A stretch of DNA of 51,989 bases from a virus, in IMG/VR virus record IMGVR_UViG_3300033388_002889, positions 1-51,989 of that record, one strand, 5' to 3'. Under the pieces are notes generated by a model. It worked only from the letters and a program-made list of their open reading frames with translations. It was not told the origin of the DNA and ran no database searches. A program made the position numbers and the translations under genes. This document shows, in pieces, positions 47,640-51,989 of this stretch; the stretch's first letter is position 1; each line of letters opens with the position of its first letter.

Positions 47640-49972
47640 TATTTGGATGCCCACGATGTTAAGTTACATCCCCAATCTATGGCTAAAAGAGGGACAAGTT
47701 TCAAATTATCTTCAACAAATTGTTGTTGAACCCTGGTCACTTCATCCTTGTACATAGGTTGGGTTGGGCACATGATCTCATCATGTATGTTCATTGGTTG
47801 GACTCTCCACCTATTGATCCCTGGTGGTTGAATGTCCCAGATGTTACGCTGTAACCCCTTAGTTAACTGTGCACCTGTTGACTGGATTTCATGGTTAGCT
47901 GCTGCCCGCATATTAGATGCTTGAAGGGTAAAAGCCGCAGCAAACAATGCTGATCTACTAGCACCAGTAACGGTTTGCTCTCTGTCTCTACGAGTGACTT
48001 TTATCTTAATATCAATCCAATCCTTAGGAGGTTTTTCAGCAAGTTGAAACAGTGTGCGACAAATATTATTTTCCAACGTAAAGTACCTGCGAAATCCAAG
48101 CATCGATTCCGTGTAATCTGCAGGTTCGTGCCACTCAACTGCTGTACCGATTCCGTTAGGTTGTTTCATGGAGCAAAATTTATCGAAGATTGCCTTTCTC
48201 GCTTCGCCCCAAACAACGTACTTTTTAATCCAACGTTGATACGCTTCCTCAGCTTGTAGTTCAGGGATTCCGACACGGTCACTTAGTGTGTAAGCCTCAC
48301 CACCAAAGGCCAACGCGAACACGCCACGCTTAGCCCTGGCATAGTAAGCACAAGGATCACTGAGTGGTAAATCCTTTGACGCCATCACTTCATCGTAAGA
48401 CAGTTCAAAAAGTTCAGCACCAAACAAAGCATGAATCTTTTTACCTGTTAATAATTCGTCGCGTAATTTAGGATCACCGTAACATGCATCCATAAGACCC
48501 ACTTCAAAACCAGCAAAATCACCACCACACAGAACAGTGTCCGAGTCAGATAATGGAAAACACTCTCTGATGGTTCTCTCATTCTTAATACCTTGTGCGT
48601 TAAGACCGTCAGCACCAGACATCCTAGAGCTAAGAGTTCCGATAACATTAAACGAAGCATGGAATCTATCCGCAAGAAGCAACTTATCGTAATTCTCAAT
48701 TTCTTTTTTAGCGTGTCTCGCATCCAATATCTCCTGTGCTCGTTCTGCTGCTGGGTGTACCACATTGGAACTTATAAGCCCATCGTCACACTTATGACAA
48801 CCCATTCCACCACAATCTTCACAGACAGTTTGTTCCATCCACTTAGAAATCACCTCCAAGACACTGGCTTTAGTTGACCCTTGAACCACCACACGTTCAG
48901 TTTCATCCATGACTTGATACAAGTATGTTTTACAGACTGCAGGGGCATTGAAATTGAATTTTCTTGTGGCTAAAAACTTAACACGCTTAGATTTTAGTTT
49001 CTTCAAACCTTCGGAGTCGATCTTGAACCCTTTCCACCTTACAGTACCTACCATACAAGCTAACACTGAATCATCATCATCTAACTCAGGCTTATCAAAA
49101 TAATGGTACAGTGCTCTAGTGTCGTGAACATCGTCTTCCGCGTATTCACGAGCCATTGAATTGTAGGCCCAGTGGCTTATATGCATGTGGATAACTTCGG
49201 GCCACTTCTTATACCAGTTATTTGGGCCAGGGTAACAAACCTTTTTTGTTACTTTATCAATGAATGGTGCCAAGGCATAAGGAGCGTAACCCAACTCAAA
49301 AGCCTTAGCTTTGTCCGGTAAATCAATGTCTGAAAACAGTAGACGCTTTTCTTTTGAGATACCAGCATCGACACACAACGCTTTCAGTGCTGAACTAGGA
49401 GAAAATTTAAGTACAACATCTTTAAAGTCTGGAACCATATCACCTAGATCATTGTGAACATCAAACACTTGCCAGCGAACAGTTTTGTCTTTTCTTCTGG
49501 CGAAGTACACATCCTTTAAAGGTATTCTGGTATTTAATTCACCTACGAGTTCCCAAGCCAATGCAGTTGGAACACGTTTGATTCGGATATCGCCACGATT
49601 CATTGTGGATTGGTATGGGCCTTTTCGTGCATGGAGCATCAGGTCGAGGGCTTTCTTAGGTTTTAAACAAAGACCGGATCTGCCTTGTTTCTCGTACTCA
49701 GCGTAAAGATTTAAATCATCTTCGGGGTGAGCGTTACGATTCTTATACAAGCTCAAGGTTGTGTATGTTTGGCACATATGGAACCAGTCAAACGCAAGAT
49801 TGAATCCAACGACACCTTCATCATGGTAACAAAGTTCTTCAATAAGCTCTAGGGTTTCGTGTACTGGTGTTGTGAATACAGAATGTAGGTACACTGGCCC
49901 ATCATCGTAAGCATACTGAATGAGGGTTGTGGGGCCATAAAACCCACAACCCTCAGTATCAAAAAAGATCAT
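47639..49972 (-). CDS. Family A DNA polymerase with 3'-5' exonuclease
   Basis: A 777-residue protein. Exo I is FFDTEGCG (residues 3-10) and Exo II lies around GFNLAFDWF. The polymerase has motif A GGDFAGFEVGLMDA (about residues 480-495), motif B RAKRGVFALAFGGEAYTL (about 540-560; a phage variant of RxxxKxxxFGxxYG), and motif C NIHDEIMC (about 725-732). A CEDCGGMGCHKCDDG zinc-like insertion lies near residue 390, which is unusual for PolA. It is the replicative enzyme of the phage. Confidence 0.9.
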   Translation of the reverse strand: MIFFDTEGCGFYGPTTLIQYAYDDGPVYLHSVFTTPVHETLELIEELCYHDEGVVGFNLAFDWFHMCQTYTTLSLYKNRNAHPEDDLNLYAEYEKQGRSGLCLKPKKALDLMLHARKGPYQSTMNRGDIRIKRVPTALAWELVGELNTRIPLKDVYFARRKDKTVRWQVFDVHNDLGDMVPDFKDVVLKFSPSSALKALCVDAGISKEKRLLFSDIDLPDKAKAFELGYAPYALAPFIDKVTKKVCYPGPNNWYKKWPEVIHMHISHWAYNSMAREYAEDDVHDTRALYHYFDKPELDDDDSVLACMVGTVRWKGFKIDSEGLKKLKSKRVKFLATRKFNFNAPAVCKTYLYQVMDETERVVVQGSTKASVLEVISKWMEQTVCEDCGGMGCHKCDDGLISSNVVHPAAERAQEILDARHAKKEIENYDKLLLADRFHASFNVIGTLSSRMSGADGLNAQGIKNERTIRECFPLSDSDTVLCGGDFAGFEVGLMDACYGDPKLRDELLTGKKIHALFGAELFELSYDEVMASKDLPLSDPCAYYARAKRGVFALAFGGEAYTLSDRVGIPELQAEEAYQRWIKKYVVWGEARKAIFDKFCSMKQPNGIGTAVEWHEPADYTESMLGFRRYFTLENNICRTLFQLAEKPPKDWIDIKIKVTRRDREQTVTGASRSALFAAAFTLQASNMRAAANHEIQSTGAQLTKGLQRNIWDIQPPGINRWRVQPMNIHDEIMCPTQPMYKDEVTRVQQQFVEDNLKLVPLLAIDWGCNLTSWASK

Positions 49973-49998
49973 ATTGACTCCTATGACTCAATTTAGGA

Positions 49999-50259
49999 CT
50001 AAATAAACATTTTAGCTCTTGAGGATATTGCCTCGGCCACTGAGATATTGTCTTTAGTAGGAGATTCACACAAGCAATCAATAGTATCCACTAAGGCACC
50101 ATGCTGAGGCAACATTGATGCATTTAATATACTAGTCAATAATGCAGATGGGTTAGTACGTAATCTATTGTACTTACGTTTGTAGCGCAGCCTACGCAAA
50201 TCAATAGGCGAGATAAGTACATCACGCCCACGACCAACAATATTTACATTAGTCTTCAT
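49999..50259 (-). CDS. Small basic protein of unknown function
   Basis: An 86-residue protein: MKTNVNIVGRGRDVLISPID then LRRLRYKRKYNRLRTNPSAL, basic enough to bind nucleic acid. It overlaps the ParB-like stop by one base. No family recognised. Confidence 0.5.
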   Translation of the reverse strand: MKTNVNIVGRGRDVLISPIDLRRLRYKRKYNRLRTNPSALLTSILNASMLPQHGALVDTIDCLCESPTKDNISVAEAISSRAKMFI

Positions 50260-51086
50260 TACAAAGAGGTAGGGATTGAGTAATTGTAGCCGTTATTTTT
50301 TGCATAGGTCTGGATAGAGACAAACAAATCTGCGTTAGTAATCTCACCAGCTGCCCAAGCTAAAGTGCGAGTATACAATCCATTAGGTAGGTTTTCTGTC
50401 ATGTGACCCATCATCTGGAAAATCTCAGCACGATTTCGTTGCTTCTTCGTTTTCATACTGAGAGGCTTTGTTGGAGCAAGACTAATTGATTGACCAGCCA
50501 GCTTACCAGCTTTGACTGTTTTCGCAGCCTCATACAATGCTTTAGTGTCGCCGGTTTTCTTTATGGAATACAAGTCACGTATTTGTGTCTGGTTAATGTA
50601 ACCCGCTGCAACCTCATTCTGAATATCTGCTGGAAAATCAAGAATCATGTACCTCACCTGAATCCAACCTCGTGACTTACCAAGCTTCTCAGCAGCTAAA
50701 GTCTCAGAGATTCCTAAGTCTCTCAACTTTTTAAGAGCCATAGACTCTTGCAGAATATTCAAATCTTTACGCTGAATGTTTTCAGAAAGATTAAAGAACA
50801 TAGCATCTGATTCACTGATGATATTGTCTCGAATGATGCAAGGTATCTTAGTCTGTTTATTGACTTTGTAAGCCATGAATCTACGAAAACCTGCCAACAA
50901 ACGGTACTTGTGTGTGGCACCTTCGGCACTACAAGGCTGAATAACTACTGGTTGAATCAACCCGCGTTCTTGGATATCTTTAGCCAAATCCACCACGCTT
51001 ATCGGCGCAATGTTTCCTCGGCAATTAAATTCTTCATCATCATGAATCTCACCCATATCCACGTCAACAATTTGCATCTTTGACAT
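50259..51086 (-). CDS. ParB/Spo0J-family protein
   Basis: A 275-residue protein from ATG 51086, chosen because GGGAGGTTTTGGT lies just before; the ATG five codons earlier is inside that site. VVDLAKDIQERGLIQPVVIQ, YRLLAGFRRFMAYK and FFNLSENIQRKDLNILQESM are the three ParB boxes; ISETLAAEKLGKSRGWIQVR is the helix-turn-helix. The C-terminal part is unlike chromosomal ParB. It is the most complete of three ParB-like proteins here. Confidence 0.82.
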   Translation of the reverse strand: MSKMQIVDVDMGEIHDDEEFNCRGNIAPISVVDLAKDIQERGLIQPVVIQPCSAEGATHKYRLLAGFRRFMAYKVNKQTKIPCIIRDNIISESDAMFFNLSENIQRKDLNILQESMALKKLRDLGISETLAAEKLGKSRGWIQVRYMILDFPADIQNEVAAGYINQTQIRDLYSIKKTGDTKALYEAAKTVKAGKLAGQSISLAPTKPLSMKTKKQRNRAEIFQMMGHMTENLPNGLYTRTLAWAAGEITNADLFVSIQTYAKNNGYNYSIPTSL

Positions 51087-51100
51087 ACCAAAACCTCCCA

Positions 51101-51989
51101 TTAAATTAATTTTCTATCTTCATCTTTATCGTACACTTCTTCTAATTCACCCATAGACATATTTTGTAAGCGTTTTTTCTGTTTAAGATTGTCTAACACT
51201 AACTTATCTGATGGTAAGTGAATCAGGTCAATGATTGTAAATCCACGGTTCTCGTCCATTCCGATTCTGTGACCACGATCTTCGGCTTGCATACGAGCCT
51301 CACCATCGAATCCGTTTGAGTAGAATAGTTCAGAAGGAGATGCTGTCAAAGTCAATGCCATACCACCGGCTTTTGGATGACCAATGAAACACAACTTAGG
51401 GAACTTTTCAAGTAACTCAGCACGTTTTGGATGTGACCCATCCAGAGCATCTAATAGTTCATCAGTGTCCAGGGTATCGCCCATCGCGGACAACCCAACA
51501 TACCCGCGACCATCGACACGTAACACGTCCCAACCATGTTGTTTTGCGATTTGAACAATACGATCTATTGTCCCAGTAAATCCTCCCCAAACAATAGCCC
51601 TACCAACGTCTTCGTGAACCTCTAAATGCTCTATCAAGTAATCGTCTTTAGGAGTAGGCACCTCTTTAAGTGTTCTTGTGTAAGTAGGTACAGTACCTGC
51701 ACCGCCACAGTAATCACAAATGACTTCTTTTTGGGGCCCCATGACCACATCACTTTGAGGTACAGGTTTGTCCATATTGTGATCCTGTGTCACCACAGTA
51801 ACCTTCTTAGTACCATCACAGTTAGGACAAATTTTCACACCAGTCTTCTCTTCTTGGTACTGAAATCCGTCAGATAATTCACGTAACAAGGTTAGTGCAG
51901 TGATTGCTCTTGGTGACATCTTCTTGATAAGTTTTGCAGCACGTAGTGTTGATACTGATGGTGTTATGTTGATTTCTTCATACTGTTTT
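51101..51989 (-). CDS. SNF2-like helicase, C-terminal half (5' end off window)
   Basis: The frame is open to the right edge, so the N-terminal domain with Walker A is missing. Visible are AIVWGGFTGTIDRIV (motif IV-like strand), ALTLTASPSELFYSNGFDGE (motif V) and AEDRGHRIG (motif VI, the QxxRxxR arginine region), as in the C-terminal domain of SNF2/DEAD-like helicases. A Cys insertion (CPNCDGT...CDYCGGAG) is a DnaJ-like zinc site. It probably unwinds DNA in phage replication. Confidence 0.78.
   Translation of the reverse strand, partial: KQYEEINITPSVSTLRAAKLIKKMSPRAITALTLLRELSDGFQYQEEKTGVKICPNCDGTKKVTVVTQDHNMDKPVPQSDVVMGPQKEVICDYCGGAGTVPTYTRTLKEVPTPKDDYLIEHLEVHEDVGRAIVWGGFTGTIDRIVQIAKQHGWDVLRVDGRGYVGLSAMGDTLDTDELLDALDGSHPKRAELLEKFPKLCFIGHPKAGGMALTLTASPSELFYSNGFDGEARMQAEDRGHRIGMDENRGFTIIDLIHLPSDKLVLDNLKQKKRLQNMSMGELEEVYDKDEDRKLI

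Overview
The window is a segment of a tailed double-stranded DNA bacteriophage genome. It holds a complete head and tail morphogenesis operon (terminase, portal, P22-type coat protein, tail tube, frameshifted tail chaperones, a 1385-residue tape measure) and a phage replication/nucleotide module. The long tape measure and the absence of any visible sheath or baseplate wedge gene suggest siphovirus morphology. The host cannot be read directly; strong Shine-Dalgarno sites and several families common in proteobacterial phages make a Gram-negative host plausible (inference). No tRNA, rRNA, integrase or CRISPR array was seen. Both edges cut through genes, so this is a slice of a larger genome.

Layout. 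(1) 20130 down to 1, minus strand: TerS, TerL, portal, connector, scaffold, major capsid protein, two neck/tail-completion proteins, tail tube, tail chaperones G and G-T (-1 frameshift at U UUU UUA, 11578-11584), a tail protein, tape measure, two distal-tail-like proteins flanking a papain-like peptidase, a CheY-like receiver protein, a coiled-coil membrane protein, then a glycan-type cassette (glycosyltransferase, two methyltransferases, second glycosyltransferase, sulfotransferase) and a tail appendage gene that ends in a Thr-Ser repeat. (2) 20131-21185: a gene-poor divergent control region with an (ACCAGT)n array, 15-bp and 14-bp iterons, hairpins and a perfect 25-bp inverted repeat enclosing a possible 30-codon ORF. 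(3) 21186-23151, plus strand: a ParB-like protein, a small protein and an octapeptide-repeat beta-helix-like protein, closed by a clear terminator. (4) 23197-23973: about 0.8 kb without a convincing gene, with iterons, AT-rich tracts and a long imperfect inverted repeat; a candidate origin. (5) 51989 down to 23974, minus strand: helicase, ParB-like protein, family A DNA polymerase, Rho-N protein, nucleases (VRR-NUC, PD-(D/E)XK), NYN RNase-like protein, sigma-like factor, HAD nucleotidase, ATP-dependent DNA ligase, some 35 small mostly Cys-rich or unknown genes, ThyX, DnaQ-like exonuclease and a class II ribonucleotide reductase.

How it works together. The right arm supplies dNTPs (RNR, ThyX, HAD nucleotidase) and copies DNA (PolA, helicase, ligase, nucleases). 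A sigma-like factor may redirect host RNA polymerase. The left arm builds the particle. Three virion-type proteins (appendage, neck, tail tube) carry Thr/Ser-only C-terminal tails, and the operon ends in glycosyl-, methyl- and sulfotransferases, which together suggest a phage-encoded virion decoration system. Scaffold, capsid and tail tube share an N-terminal peptide (MKK..LATVWLSVFA-like) conserved in amino acids but not in codons. A second theme is repeated copying of gene 5' ends (ribosome binding site plus first codons) onto unrelated gene bodies.
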